A stretch of 64,000 bases of DNA, taken from Doryteuthis pealeii (Eukaryota > Mollusca > Cephalopoda > Myopsida > Loliginidae). The notes below the pieces were generated by a model that saw nothing but the letters and a program-made list of their open reading frames with translations, was not told the origin of the DNA and did no database searches. The position numbers and the translations under genes are program-made. Positions 33,411-43,861 of the stretch are shown piece after piece; the stretch's first letter is position 1, and the number at the start of each line of letters is the position of its first letter. The stretch spans positions 55,149,729-55,213,728 of the forward strand of contig CM042142.1 of NCBI GenBank assembly GCA_023376005.1, written 5' to 3'.

Positions 33411-34975
33411 GAACAAAAAGAAACAAAAAGAAGAAGAATCAAAAAGAAGAAGGAGAATAAAAAAAAGAAGGAGAATAAAAAAAAAGGAGGAGCAGAAGAA
33501 GAATCAAAAAGAGAAAGAGAAAAAGAATAATCAAAAAGAAGAAGAAGAATCAAAAAGAAGAAAGAGAAAAAGAAGAATCAAAAAGAAGAAGAAGAATCAA
33601 AAGAAGAAAGAGAAAAAAAGAAGAATCAAAAAGAAGAAAGAGAAGAAGAATCAAAAAGAAGAAGAAGAATCAAAAAGAAAAGAAGAAAAAGAATAATCAA
33701 AAAGAAGAAGAAGAAGAACAAAAAGAAGAATCAAAAAGAAAAGAAAAAAAAAGAATCAAAAAAGAAGAAGAAAGAAGAATCAAAAGAAGAAAGAGAAAAG
33801 AATCAAAAAGAAGAAGAAGAATCAAAAGAAGAAGAAAGAGAAAAAGAAGAATCAAAAAGAAGAAGAGAAGAAGAATCAAAAAGAAGAAGAAGAATCAAAA
33901 AGAAGAAAGAGAAAAAAGAATAATAAAAAGAGAAGAAAAGAATCAAAAAGAGAAAGAGAAAAGAAGAAATCAAAAGAGAAGAAGAAGAAGAATCAAAAAG
34001 AAGAAGAAGAATCAAAAGAAGAAAGAAGAAAAAGAAGAATCAAAAAGAAGAAGAGAAGAAGAATCAAAAAGAAGAAGAAGAATCAAAAAGAAGAAAGAGA
34101 AGAATAATCAAAAAGAAGAAGAAGAATCAAAAAGAAGAAAGAGAAAAAGAAGAATCAAAAAGAAGAAGAGAAGAAGAATCAAAAAGAAGAAGAATCAAAA
34201 GAGAAAGAAAAAGAATCAAAAAGAAGAAGAAGAATCAAAAAGAAGAAAGAGAAAAAGAAGAATCAAAAAAAGAAAAGAAGAAGAAAGAATCAAAAAGAAG
34301 AGAAGAAATCAAAAAGAAGAAAGAGAAAAGAATCAAAAAGAAGAGAAGAAGAATCAAAAAAGAAGAAAGAGAAAAAAAGAATCAAAAAGAAGAAAGAGAA
34401 AAAAGAATAATCAAAAAGAAGAAAGAGAAAAAGAATAATCAAAAGAAGAAGAAGAATCAAAAAGAAGAGAAAAAGAAAAAGAAAATCAAAAAGAAGAAGA
34501 AGAAGAAGAAGAAGAAGAATCAAAAAGAAGAAGAGAGAATCAAAAAAGAAGAAGAAGAAAAAGAATCAAAAAGAAGAAGAATCAAAAAGAAGAAGAATCA
34601 AAAAGAAGAAAGAAGAAAAAGAATCAAAAAAGAAGAAGAAGAAGAAGAATCAAAAAGAAGAAAGAGAAAAAGAATCAAAAAGAAGAAGAAGAAGAATCAA
34701 AAAAGAAGAAAAGAATCAAAAAGAAAGAAAAGAAGAAGAGAAGAATCAAAAAGAAGAAGAGAAGAATCAAAAAGAGAAGAAAGAAGAATCAAAAAGAAAA
34801 GAAGAATCAAAAGAAGAAGAGAAAAAGAGATCAAAAAGAAGAAGAAGAATCAAAAAGAAGAAAGAGAAAAAGAATCAAAAAAAAGAAGAAGAAGAATCAA
34901 AAAGAAGAAAGAGAAAAAGAATCAAAAAGAAGAAGAAGAAGAATCAAAAAGAAGAACAAGAAGAAATTTTGGATA
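33411..34975. repeat. 1.56-kb purine-rich minisatellite, 'agaatcaaaaagaag' type
   Basis: Imperfect repeats of 'aaaaagaagaagaatc' with unit lengths of about 15-35 bp. The + strand is almost wholly A and G, broken by the recurring 'atc'. Long open frames on the minus strand are Ser/Leu/Phe low-complexity and not genes. Such a tract can form triplex or other non-B DNA. Confidence 0.95.
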
Positions 34976-35337
34976 TCTTGATTATTCTTCTTCTCTAAAA
35001 ATGATACAAGTCTCGATATGTGAAAATGTTAAACAGAAGAAGCTTTGATCAAATTTTACATTTTATGGTTGGTTTAACAACAACGTAACAAGTTAAATTT
35101 GTCAAAGCTTCAATTTTGGCTCCTCAACTTTGCTAGATTGCTTTATTGTTGTGATTCTGGTGGCCATTTTAGGCGTTTAGGTCTACTAAAAGTAAATCCA
35201 ATGGCAGAAAAGGGTGTAGTCTCAGTACTAGAAAGTCTGTTGTATTCCTTGAAATCCAAGGTAGAACAAGAGTGTAGCTACTTGTAGCAGAGAATCCAGT
35301 TGTCCTTGAAATCCAATTAGCAACTGATTTCAGGTAT

Positions 35338-35920
35338 TGTAACGTGGCGGTATATTCACACTACCAAAACATATATACGTAACGTTCTAATAGTGATATA
35401 TGTTGTATAGCAGGTCTTGTCAACGTGCCTCCAAATTCACGCCACTAAAAAGGTGTTCGGCACATGGCAGTCATCTTCTTGATAAAAAAAGTACAACGCG
35501 AGAAATATATCGTCACAAGCTGCTTAGCTTTTATTTCGAGGGCTGGTCTCGTGGGTTGTGTCGGAGAGGAGGAAAGGCAGAGAGAAAGAGAGAGAGGACA
35601 CTGTTAAATTACTGTGATCCCACAACTGGGACCAGAGGTCCGCTCCGTACCCTACACGTCCGAAAGCAAAAAGAGGCCGGTATTTTTCTTCGTCACCATG
35701 TGACTTCCGGTTCCGGTCAACACCCTAAACTTCCGGTTCCGGTCAACACCCGAAACTTCCGGTTGACATTCAATTCTCCATTCGGGGGGTCACGCCCCGG
35801 TCAAACTCACGACAACCTTTTTGTGTTCATCACCTTTTTTTTTTTTAAACATTTACTATCTCTTATTTCTTCTTCCTCTCTTTTCTAATAGTAGTCCTCG
35901 CAAAACTCCATCTCGCTACA
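35338..35920. mobile_element. Solo LTR, 583 bp, with perfect 4-bp target duplication
   Basis: Starts TGTAACGTGG and ends TCGCTACA, flanked on both sides by GTAT (35,334-35,337 and 35,921-35,924). The base composition is richer in GC and CpG than its surroundings. Inside, 35,704-35,771 holds 2.5 units of a 26-bp tandem repeat ('cttccggttccggtcaacac'). The TGTAACG start is common in Ty3/Gypsy LTRs, which also make 4-5-bp duplications. The 162-codon frame within (35,400-35,888) has no recognisable domain and is probably incidental. No internal retroviral-type genes are present. Confidence 0.8.
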
Positions 35921-36042
35921 GTATTACCAATGACCTTAAATACAGTGTAAGTCATTTTTCATTGGTCAATGCCTGCTGCTGATTTTTGTTAAGTCCATAA
36001 ATAGAAGTGGCAATTTTGCATACATCTTATAACTCAAATAGT

Positions 36043-36090
36043 ACTGGCCTTGTGCCATATCTAAGCTAAGCTTAGTAAATAACTATAACT
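36043..36090 (+). mobile_element. SINE G 3' fragment
   Basis: 'ctggccttgtgccatatc' and 'aagctaagcttagtaaata' match the end of SINE G. Confidence 0.65.
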
Positions 36091-36559
36091 CAAATAGTCC
36101 AACATCTTTTCACTCCCATCATGTTGTGTTTCAGCTACACTATCACAACTGTTCAACTCCACATGTGTTACATAATGAATATGCATAGCCTGTCATTTTT
36201 GTAAGGAAGGGTAGTTTAGAATAAATTTAACAGTTAATAGAAAAATCACCAAGAGATTAAATGGATTGAACCAAACTTGACCCAAATCAAGACTCTCATT
36301 GGCTTAGGGAGTCACGTGATTTGGTAAGTTTTGGTAAAGTATGACAGAATTAATTCAGGGTCAACTAGAGAGCCAATCAGAGCCAGACATGCCTGTTCGT
36401 CTGTACTGCAACTGATTCTCATCGCACTTGTGTTAAGATAGCATTGAGGAATTGAATAAAATTGTTTGTACCCGAAATCTGTGTTCCTGATTAATTAAAG
36501 AACTCTGCTGGAACCCAGAATCAAAGAGAAAGATGAAGAGATACAACACCTGATGAAAA

Positions 36560-36970
36560 ATTTGTTAGTTGGTTGGTTGGATTTTCAAATCCTGGTTGAG
36601 TTTGTTCACATTTCAAATAGTGCTAATACCTTTAGGAAAGGTATAAATTCAACTATTTTCCCATCAACTATCATTGGTTGGTTGGATTTTACAGCATGTC
36701 AACCCTTGTTGGGTTATTTTATGTCAAAGACATTTTGTTTTATTCATTCTTGGTAGGTATTAAATTTTTTTTTTTTCAAACTCAATTTTTTGTTTTGTAA
36801 AATCATTTTTTTAATCTATTAAATGCATAGATGGAACTCTAACAGGTACTGCCACTCCAGGTGAGGATGGACCTGGGAGCAATGGTAATGAAGGGGTACT
36901 CCACACTCCCCAGAGCTCCGAAATTGGAACTTGACCATTAGATGCAGTTTACCCTCATACCCACGACACC
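36560..36970 (-). mobile_element. SINE C scrap and family A retroposon
   Basis: 36,585-36,665 contains a short SINE C piece in + orientation ('caaatcctgg', 'ctaatacctttaggaaaggt'). 36,672-36,970 is a family A copy in - orientation ('ggttggattttacagcatgt' to 'gcagtttaccctcatac'). Confidence 0.75.
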
Positions 36971-37552
36971 CTGACAAAAGAGAATCCAACAGAAAAAAGC
37001 TACAACCTGATGTGGCCCAATAGAAAATAGCAGCCATTAGAAAAATTTAAGAACAGAAACATGACATTAGTATGGCTACTTAACATACAACCAGCCATAT
37101 AATAACTCAAGTGATCTCTCTAAACTAAAACAATATAAACAGAAGATAGTATATTGTATTAAATGTCCACTCCGCTTTTTAAATGTTCAGGGCTAGCCAT
37201 GATTTGCCAACATACCAGTACTAAGCTTTTTATGCAAATCACTTTATGCAACACCGTTTCCTTTCACCCACTCCAAACAGCCAATTAACCAAGGGGCATA
37301 ACTTGGTAGCACACTCATAAAACTCACCAGTGTTAATCTGGTCTGACAGCGATTAACCAGGCAATTGAATCAAATGCCTCCAAGAGAAATACCATGAGCT
37401 AATATAGAACTTAATGGGCAGAACTCATTTCAAATGCAGGTGGGCACAGGTCAACTTAACAAAGCAGAAGTTTATATCAAACGAAGGTTGTTAGTTCAAT
37501 ATTTGTGAGCTGGGCAGTAAATAAACAGTTAAGTGATTCAACAACTTAATCT

Positions 37553-37588
<36 letters not shown>

Positions 37589-37676
37589 TTTTGAACATAC
37601 TGATAATGTTAAAATATAATACAAGCAGAATTATTTAAAGTTAGAAGTTGGCCAGATTAATTAAGGTAGAGAATCT

Positions 37677-37927
37677 AGTTTAGGCCAGTTGGTAGAGCAT
37701 TCACCAAAAAAAAAAAAAAAAAAAGTTTGGGTTCGATATTAGTTCCCACCAACTTAGGGCATCAGTAGTACAGCTTGGGTAATCTGATCTGAGTGGTAAA
37801 GCATCTGGGAGCTGACAGTAGGTGTGGTGCTCTACCTCAGCAGAACAACATCCCTGGTCTAGCACTAGCCAAAAGGGGATATGTTTGGCTGATACTGACA
37901 ATGGGCTACCCCACAGACTTTACCAAG
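37677..37927 (+). mobile_element. tRNA-derived SINE, family B
   Basis: Head 'ggccagttggtagagcattc', with an A18 run (37,706-37,723) where the anticodon region should be, then 'gggttcgatattagt', body 'ctctacctcagcagaac' and end 'caatgggctaccccacag'. Confidence 0.8.
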
Positions 37928-37954
37928 TCTAAGGTAGATATTAATATCCCGGAC

Positions 37955-38130
37955 CCATCTGACCTGGAGTGGTAGTACCTGTTATGGCTTGAATAGATTT
38001 TTAAAAACGAGTTTTAAAGAAATGGATTTTTAAAAAATGAATTCTAGAAAAAAAAAATGAATACCCAACAAGAATAAATGTCTTCAGTACAAGATAACTC
38101 ATAGGTAGACATGCTGAAATATCGAACTAA
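37955..38130 (+). mobile_element. Family A tail region
   Basis: 'ctggagtggtagtacctgtt', 'aataaatgtcttcagtac' and 'aggtagacatgctg' correspond to the 3' side of family A in + orientation. Confidence 0.65.
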
Positions 38131-38184
38131 CCAATAAACCTTTAGGATTACCCTTGTGTGTGTGTGTGTGTGTATATATATATA

Positions 38185-38377
38185 GTAAAGGAAGAAAAAA
38201 CTCTAAACTTGCTTCATTACAATAATTTATTTCAATCGTATTAATACAGGTAATCACAAGAACATGACTCTTACTCTGGTAAGAGTCATGTTCTTGTGAT
38301 TACCTGAAGATGCCGTATTAATACGGTTGAAATAAATTATTGTAATGAAGCAAGTTTAGAGTTTTTTCTTCATTTAC
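38185..38377. mobile_element. Near-perfect palindromic element with one intact hammerhead
   Basis: Arms 38,185-38,274 and 38,279-38,377 are inverted with only a 4-bp centre. The right arm has a complete hammerhead motif (38,299-38,346). In the left arm the matching segment has lost part of the core ('gaagatgcc' is missing), so only one ribozyme survives. Preceded by (TG)n(TA)n at 38,155-38,184. Confidence 0.8.
38299..38346 (+). ncRNA. Hammerhead ribozyme candidate
   Basis: AUUAC (helix I, 38,299-38,303), CUGAAGA, helix II closed by CCGUAUUAAUACGG, GAAA (38,329-38,332), helix III AUAA-A-UUAU, cleavage-site U (38,341), then GUAAU completing five-pair helix I. One unpaired U-U at the base of helix II. 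Confidence 0.7.
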
Positions 38378-38499
38378 TATATATCTTGCTCTGTCCTTCT
38401 ACTCACTGGTATTAGGCACATTGAGCTCTCCTTATGCTCTACCTGCATCAGCTTGGTTAAACTACACATGGAAAGACCCCAACTATGGAAAGAAACTAT

Positions 38500-38700
38500 A
38501 TATATATATATAATATATATATATATATATAAGAATTAATGCAAAAATGAACCAACAAATATAATAAAAAATAAATGGAATGAATAGAATAATTGAAAAA
38601 GATATTTTCCGGGGGACCTCTTCCAAATGGAAAAAAATAAAAATAATAATAATAACTTTTGAGAGAGGTCATTATATATATATATATATATATATATAAT
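38500..38700. repeat. (TA)n tracts around a short AT-rich segment
   Basis: TA runs at 38,497-38,531 and 38,672-38,698. The second one ends 10 bp from the hammerhead at 38,708. Confidence 0.9.
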
Positions 38701-38707
38701 AAGTAAT

Positions 38708-38749
38708 CCACAGACATGTGTTTCGAAGTATCACTTCTCATCAGTGTGG
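38708..38749 (-). ncRNA. Hammerhead ribozyme (complete core)
   Basis: Minus strand: CCACA, CUGAUGA, GAAGU-GAU-ACUUC (five-pair helix II), GAAA, short helix III in CACAUGU, cleavage triplet GUC, then UGUGG pairing with CCACA. Every conserved core base is present, including the preferred GUC site. Minimal helix III is typical of retroelement hammerheads, which may work as dimers. Confidence 0.85.
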
Positions 38750-38850
38750 TTATACATTAACAGCTACCCCTGGCCGGGTTTGAGACCCAAATGAACTTCC
38801 GTTCGCCAATCCTCTTACCTGTGTGGCCATAGGTAGCTGTCAAATATAGG
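38708..38850 (-). mobile_element. tRNA-like SINE carrying a hammerhead ribozyme
   Basis: On the minus strand, about 38,845 to 38,770 reads a tRNA-like head: 'ggccacacaggtaagagg' (A-box-like, comparable to tRNA-Ser/Leu type 'ggccgagtggttaagg') and 'gggtctcaaaccc' (B-box-like). The ribozyme follows at 38,749-38,708 and the unit ends in (TA)n. This order, Pol III boxes then hammerhead, is that of Sm-alpha-type SINEs. A diverged relative lies at 45,030-45,165. Confidence 0.6.
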
Positions 38851-38963
38851 AGAATATTTAATCGCTACATTTCTAAGTGGAAATGAATTCACTAGAGGCC
38901 TCAAACATTTGTAAACAAAGCGAGGTTTAGCTACACGCCAGAACGGTGAATCTGCAATTAAAT

Positions 38964-39009
<46 letters not shown>

Positions 39010-39030
39010 TGCTGATATTATGATTTCACA

Positions 39031-39072
39031 CTCATAACTTCAAGTTTCTTGGTAGTCCAATCATCAGATGAG
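39031..39072 (-). ncRNA. Hammerhead ribozyme (complete core)
   Basis: Minus strand: CUCAU, CUGAUGA, UUGG-ACUA-CCAA (four-pair helix II), GAAA, ACUU..AAGU helix III, cleavage triplet GUU, then AUGAG pairing perfectly with CUCAU. It lies 27 bp from the (TA)n tract 38,968-39,004. Sequence unrelated to the 38,708 motif outside the core. The host element's other limits are unclear. Confidence 0.8.
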
Positions 39073-39324
39073 AAGTGGTTGAGATGTCAAAAACCAGTCG
39101 TGAAATGGTAAAAATCAAATTGTTTAGCGTTTATATGCAGCGTTTTTCACGCGATGGGAAATGCAAAGCTAAAAATTGTTTTTTTAAACTGTGGCTTGTT
39201 TAACGTTTATGTGACGTGGATTGTATTCACGTGATGTAATGTCATGACGTTAAATTTGTATTTAAAAAACATTATAATCAAACAAACTTGCATTGGTGTT
39301 AATGCACGTGGTGTTCAGATGAAT

Positions 39325-39400
39325 TTTTTTTTTTTTTTTTTTTTAAATAAATAAATAAATAAATAAATAAAAAAAAATTTAAAAAAAATTTAAAAAAAGG
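39325..39400. repeat. Poly-T and (AAAT)n
   Basis: A T20 run (39,328-39,345) followed by (AAAT)n and short T/A runs. Confidence 0.85.
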
Positions 39401-39547
39401 AGAGCGAAAATTCAGGGATCAATTAGGGTCAGGTGGTAAGTGACACAGTAAAAATTTGTTTAAATGCCTACATTTCGAAACGAGTTCACTTCTCTTATTT
39501 AATAAGTTATTGCTTGCATTACATTACATTTACATTTGGGCACAAAT

Positions 39548-39550
39548 ATA

Positions 39551-39600
<50 letters not shown>
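39548..39600. repeat. (TA)n microsatellite
   Basis: Pure TA run of about 50 bp, interrupted once. Confidence 0.95.
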
Positions 39601-39602
<2 letters not shown>

Positions 39603-40239
39603 GATGTTGGCAAGTAAGTTGTGACCCTTGCACTTTTTTAATATAAGATTATGATGCAGATGGCATTTAAGTGAGATGAAATCATCAGACATGTTATAAA
39701 GAGAGATGTCAATTTAAAAAAAATATCTCTAGATAAAACAATAGCAAGATTATAATTTAGACCTGGTTGGATCTCATGTAAAACACTCATCCATTAAATG
39801 CTGTATCTTTTGAACTTCACAGATGACACCTTATTACCACACATTTACCAGAATCTTCAAATCCCTATTAAAAGAAATACAATAATTTTACATCCCTTTA
39901 TTAAATCATATTGCTGTGGGCATCCATGGAAAAGAAGAGATAAGTGATTTCTGAGTTTCTAAGAGAACCAGATAATGAAGAGAATGGGAAATACTCCAAT
40001 ATAATGAGATGTTTGGCTACTAGTCATTATCTGAAGAGAAACAATAGCTATGGTGCCAACTATTATGAAGTTTTAAGAATAAAATTAACCCTCTGAACCC
40101 TGTGATTCACTCAGATACATTATCATATCTGAACCCACAAAATTCACATGAAAAAAATGAAATCAAAATTTAAAAAATTGAATTTGAACACGAAACATTC
40201 AAACTTCATTTTAAGTGCAGACATAAATTATTCCCTTAA

Positions 40240-40338
40240 ATTAAAGTGAGGGAGAGAGCAAAACAGAGCAAGAGAGAGAGAGAGAAAGCGAAACAGATCA
40301 AGAGAGCGAGAGAGAGAGAGAGAGAGAAAGCAAAACAG

Positions 40339-40385
<47 letters not shown>

Positions 40386-40473
40386 GAGCAAGAGAGAGAG
40401 AGAGAAAGCAAGAGAGAGAGAGAGAAGCAGAGAAAGAGAGAGAGAGAGAAAGCAAGAAGAAAGCAAAACAGAG

Positions 40474-40508
<35 letters not shown>

Positions 40509-40938
40509 CAAAACAGAGCAAGAGAGAGAGAGAGAGAAAGCGAAACAGTGCAAGAGAGAGAGAGAGAGAGAAAGCGAAACAGTGCAAGAGAGAGAGAGAG
40601 AGAAAGCAAAACAGAGCAAGAGAGAGAGAGAGAGAAAGCAAACAGAGCAAGAGAGAGAGAGAAAGCAAAACAGAGAAGAGAGAGAGAGAGAGAAAGCAAA
40701 ACAGAGCAAGAGAGAGAGAGAGAGAAAGCAAAACAGAGCAAGAGAGAGAGAGAGAGAAAGCAAAACAGAGCGAGAGAGAGAGAGAGAGAGAGAGAGAAAG
40801 CAAAACAGGAGCGAGAGAGAGAGAGAAACAGAGCGAGAGAGAGAGAGAAAGCGAAACAGAGCGAGAAGAGAGAGAAAGAAACAGAGCGAGAGAGAGAGAG
40901 AAAGCGAAACAGAGCGAGAGAGAGAGAGAAAGCAGAGC

Positions 40939-40970
<32 letters not shown>

Positions 40971-41300
40971 AACAGAGCGAGAGAGAGAGAAAAGAGAGAA
41001 AGAGAGAGAAGAGAGAGAGAAAGAGAAAGGGAAGAGAGAAAGAGAAAGAGAGCAAGGAGAGAGAAAGAGAAAAGAGAAGAGAGAAGAGAGAGAGAGAGAG
41101 AAGAGAAGAGAGCAAGGGAGAGAGAAAAGAAAGAGAGCAAGAGAGAGAGAGAAAAGTGAAAGAGAGAAAAGAAGGAAATGAAAAAAAAAAAAGAAGAACC
41201 TAAGAGAGAGAGAGAGAGTAAAAGAGCAAGTGAGAGAGTGAGAGCAAAAAAGAGCGCAAAAGAGAGAAGAGAGAGAGAGAGAGAGCACAAAAGAGAGAGA
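40240..41300. repeat. 1.06-kb (GA)n-based minisatellite
   Basis: (GA)n runs spaced by 'aaagcaaaacagagcaaga' or 'aaagcgaaacagagcgaga', giving unit lengths of about 30-45 bp. The + strand is nearly all purine. Frames of 200-350 codons on both strands are Arg/Glu/Lys or Ser/Leu low-complexity, and their overlap on several frames shows they are artefacts of the repeat. Confidence 0.95.
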
Positions 41301-42428
41301 CTTTTATCATAAGATCTCCTTGTGTACCCAACAAAAAATATATACTAAGAGCGAAAGAAAAAGAATAAGAGAGAGCAACAGAAGAATAGTCTTATATTAA
41401 ACATTTTATTATAAGATTTATCAGGATCTCTTTGTGCACCACCATCCCTCTAAATGCTTTTAGTGTGCAGTATAAAAATGCTTAGCCTGAAATATTGGGC
41501 TTAGGGTGTATAGTGCTTAGTACAAAAAGCCTGGCTGAGAGATTCAAATGGTTAAAAAAAAAATCAAAGACACTGCCACTATTGCTTAGAAAGATAACTG
41601 TAATAAATTAGTCACAAGACCACAGTTAGATGTTAGCTCCAAGAAAGAGTCCTACCACTTTTGTTATTGACAAATAACAATGGCAGAACTGGTACTTCCA
41701 TTTTCTTTACACAATGGTGGAACTGGTACTTTCTTATAACTCAAGAACCAAATTACAACAAATACATTCTGTTATTTATGTTGGACTTGTTATAGTCACC
41801 CTAAAAAATGAAGCTAAGAAAAATGTGAATTGGGACAAGTGTAAGCATAGTTTCTGGACTCCTTAATTGTAAAAAATACAGAAAAAAATACCTTAAAAAT
41901 CGATAACATCTTGAATTGGCCCTAAGATGGGTTTACCTCCAAAACTGAAACAAAAAAAAAAAGTGGATAAAGAGACAGAAATAAGTTAGTCTTTTGTATG
42001 CTACAATGTAAAATTGTCCGTAATATTGCTCATTTCTCTCTCCAACCTCTTTTCAATGAATTACCATTTATATAGGGATGATAAAATTACCCAATAACAT
42101 TTATTTCTTTTATGGCCATTGCTATCAGCACAAATGGGGCACTCAATTTCTAGAGGGTTGTAGAGTTGTTTATTAGGTATCTTGGCAATGAAGTACTATA
42201 ACATCTGTTCATTGGTGACCTGACTTAAGCCAATGACTATGACTCATCTGTCCTGTAAGTGACACTATCATTTCATTATAATACCAGTCTGGAGAGATAA
42301 GTCCTCTTGCTCATTTTGCTATGGTAACTTTATAGCTGTTTCATTATATAAGGCATAGTTAGCAATATTGATGTAAATCATAAAAATGAGTTCAGATGAA
42401 ACCTATTTAACACCTGCATGTAATATAA

Positions 42429-42463
<35 letters not shown>

Positions 42464-43259
42464 TCATCAGCTTCAGAATTGGCAAGGAACATTTGCATTT
42501 TCAATGAACTTAAAATCTTGAGTATTCAATTTAGGTCAGGGAAGCTTAGACTCAAGGATTCTACTCATTCCAGATGACTTCAATTGAGAATGAAGTTTTT
42601 CTATTCATAATTAAAGAAAACCCTAATCTGACAGTTTGAGAAATGGTACAACAGTTCAATGCAATCTATACAACAATCATAAACCAACTCGGTGAACTCA
42701 ATAATGCATCAAAGCTTGGCCAATTAGTTCATTGATGGATAACAATATCTACTTTGTTAGCAAATGATTGCCACTGAATGGTAATCCTAATTTTCTGTCA
42801 GTGAATTCCTCCCTCAAGTTCCGTCAAACACTAGTTTTTAAACTGCTCCAGCTAAAAATCCAACCCATTTTATATCAGTTCTTAAAGCTCTCATGCAAAT
42901 TTCGGCACACAAGAATCTTGTAGGTTTGCTGCATACAGAGCACAAGGAATCTTATGTTGCTTTTTTTTGTTGGAGGTGGGGTAGACTGCATCCACTACAT
43001 TCCATATAATCAGTTTAAAATGACAATGTTTGTTAGTCATTAACGACAAGAGAGGATACTGAACAATTTCTAGAAAGGTTCATCATCAGTATTGAAAAGT
43101 GGATTCTTTATAATCATACTTAGCAAAGGAGTCAATTCTTAAGACCAAAGAAAATGCCCTAATCAGTATGAAAACCAAGATTATACCCTGAGAAGATAAT
43201 AGTGCTCAATTTAATCAGATAGTTAACATCTATTTGCCATTTATGAAAAATAAGTCTGT
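41301..43259. other. 2-kb unique AT-rich stretch
   Basis: No repeat family, RNA gene or believable ORF. A poly-A run lies at 42,431-42,459. A short near-repeat ('aatggcagaactggtac' and 'aatggtggaactggtac') is at 41,680 and 41,714. Confidence 0.6.
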
Positions 43260-43308
43260 GTATATATATATATATATATATAGAGATTAAAGAAATGGAT
43301 ACAATAGA

Positions 43309-43345
43309 AACCTACTCGAGTTTCACCATCAGGATCTTCAGGGTT
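43309..43345 (-). ncRNA. Hammerhead ribozyme candidate (left arm)
   Basis: Minus strand: AACC, CUGAAGA, short helix II CC-UGAU-GG, GAAA, palindromic ACUCGAGU, cleavage triplet GUA, GGUU. The core fits; helix II is only two pairs. Confidence 0.6.
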
Positions 43346-43475
43346 AAGTCCACTGAATTAATCGAGGTACCGATTAATTGCAGCCGATTACACGTGTGTT
43401 CATTGAATAGGATATTACGTAACATCCTATTCAATGAACACATGTGTAATCGGCTGCAATTAATTCAGTGGACTT

Positions 43476-43512
43476 AACCCTGAAGATCCTGATGGTGAAA
43501 CTCGAGTAGGTT
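43476..43512 (+). ncRNA. Hammerhead ribozyme candidate (right arm)
   Basis: Same motif as the left arm: AACC 43,476-43,479, CUGAAGA 43,480-43,486, GAAA 43,497-43,500, cleavage-site A at 43,508, GGUU 43,509-43,512. Confidence 0.6.
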
Positions 43513-43652
43513 TTTATTGTATCCATTTCTTTAATAAATTTGCTCTACTTTGTATTGAGCACTTTGTATTTGTTTTATCGCGGACTTAACCCCTGGATTC
43601 TGTGCACCTCCAACGATCGTGCCCATATTCACCGGTAAGCCACCTTTTAAAT

Positions 43653-43657
<5 letters not shown>

Positions 43658-43691
<34 letters not shown>
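43658..43691. repeat. (TA)n microsatellite
   Basis: Pure TA run; another at 43,837-43,861 directly precedes a SINE C copy. Confidence 0.95.
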
Positions 43692-43694
<3 letters not shown>

Positions 43695-43861
43695 GTAAAA
43701 AAGAATAATCTACAGCTCAAAGAAATGCTTATGTATGGATCAAACTAACTTGTTGAGCTATCCTTTTGATAATACAATACACTCACATCACACCTATGAT
43801 CCACACAGACATGTTCGGATCCTACATGCATATGCATACATATATATATATATATATATAT

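Larger units (their letters stand above)
43286..43535. mobile_element. Palindromic element with head-to-head hammerheads
   Basis: A 250-bp inverted repeat with virtually no spacer, centred at 43,418/43,419 ('ttacgtaa'). Arms are almost identical apart from a 14-bp insertion in the left one (around 43,362-43,376). A hammerhead motif sits in each arm. It abuts (TA)n at 43,260-43,282. The 60-codon frame across it is incidental. Confidence 0.85.

Noticed and set aside
33697..34523. Minus-strand open frames rich in Ser, Leu, Phe
   Set aside because: Artefacts of the polypurine minisatellite.
35400..35888. 162-codon open frame
   Set aside because: Lies wholly inside the solo LTR, has no recognisable domain, and its end is low-complexity (Phe/Ser).
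40228..41290. Open frames of 200-350 codons on both strands
   Set aside because: They exist in several overlapping frames because the (GA)n tract has no stop codons; composition is only Arg/Glu/Lys or Ser/Leu/Phe.
43060..43110. CUGAUGA with GAAA on the minus strand near 43,083
   Set aside because: The spacing is right but helices I, II and III do not pair convincingly.
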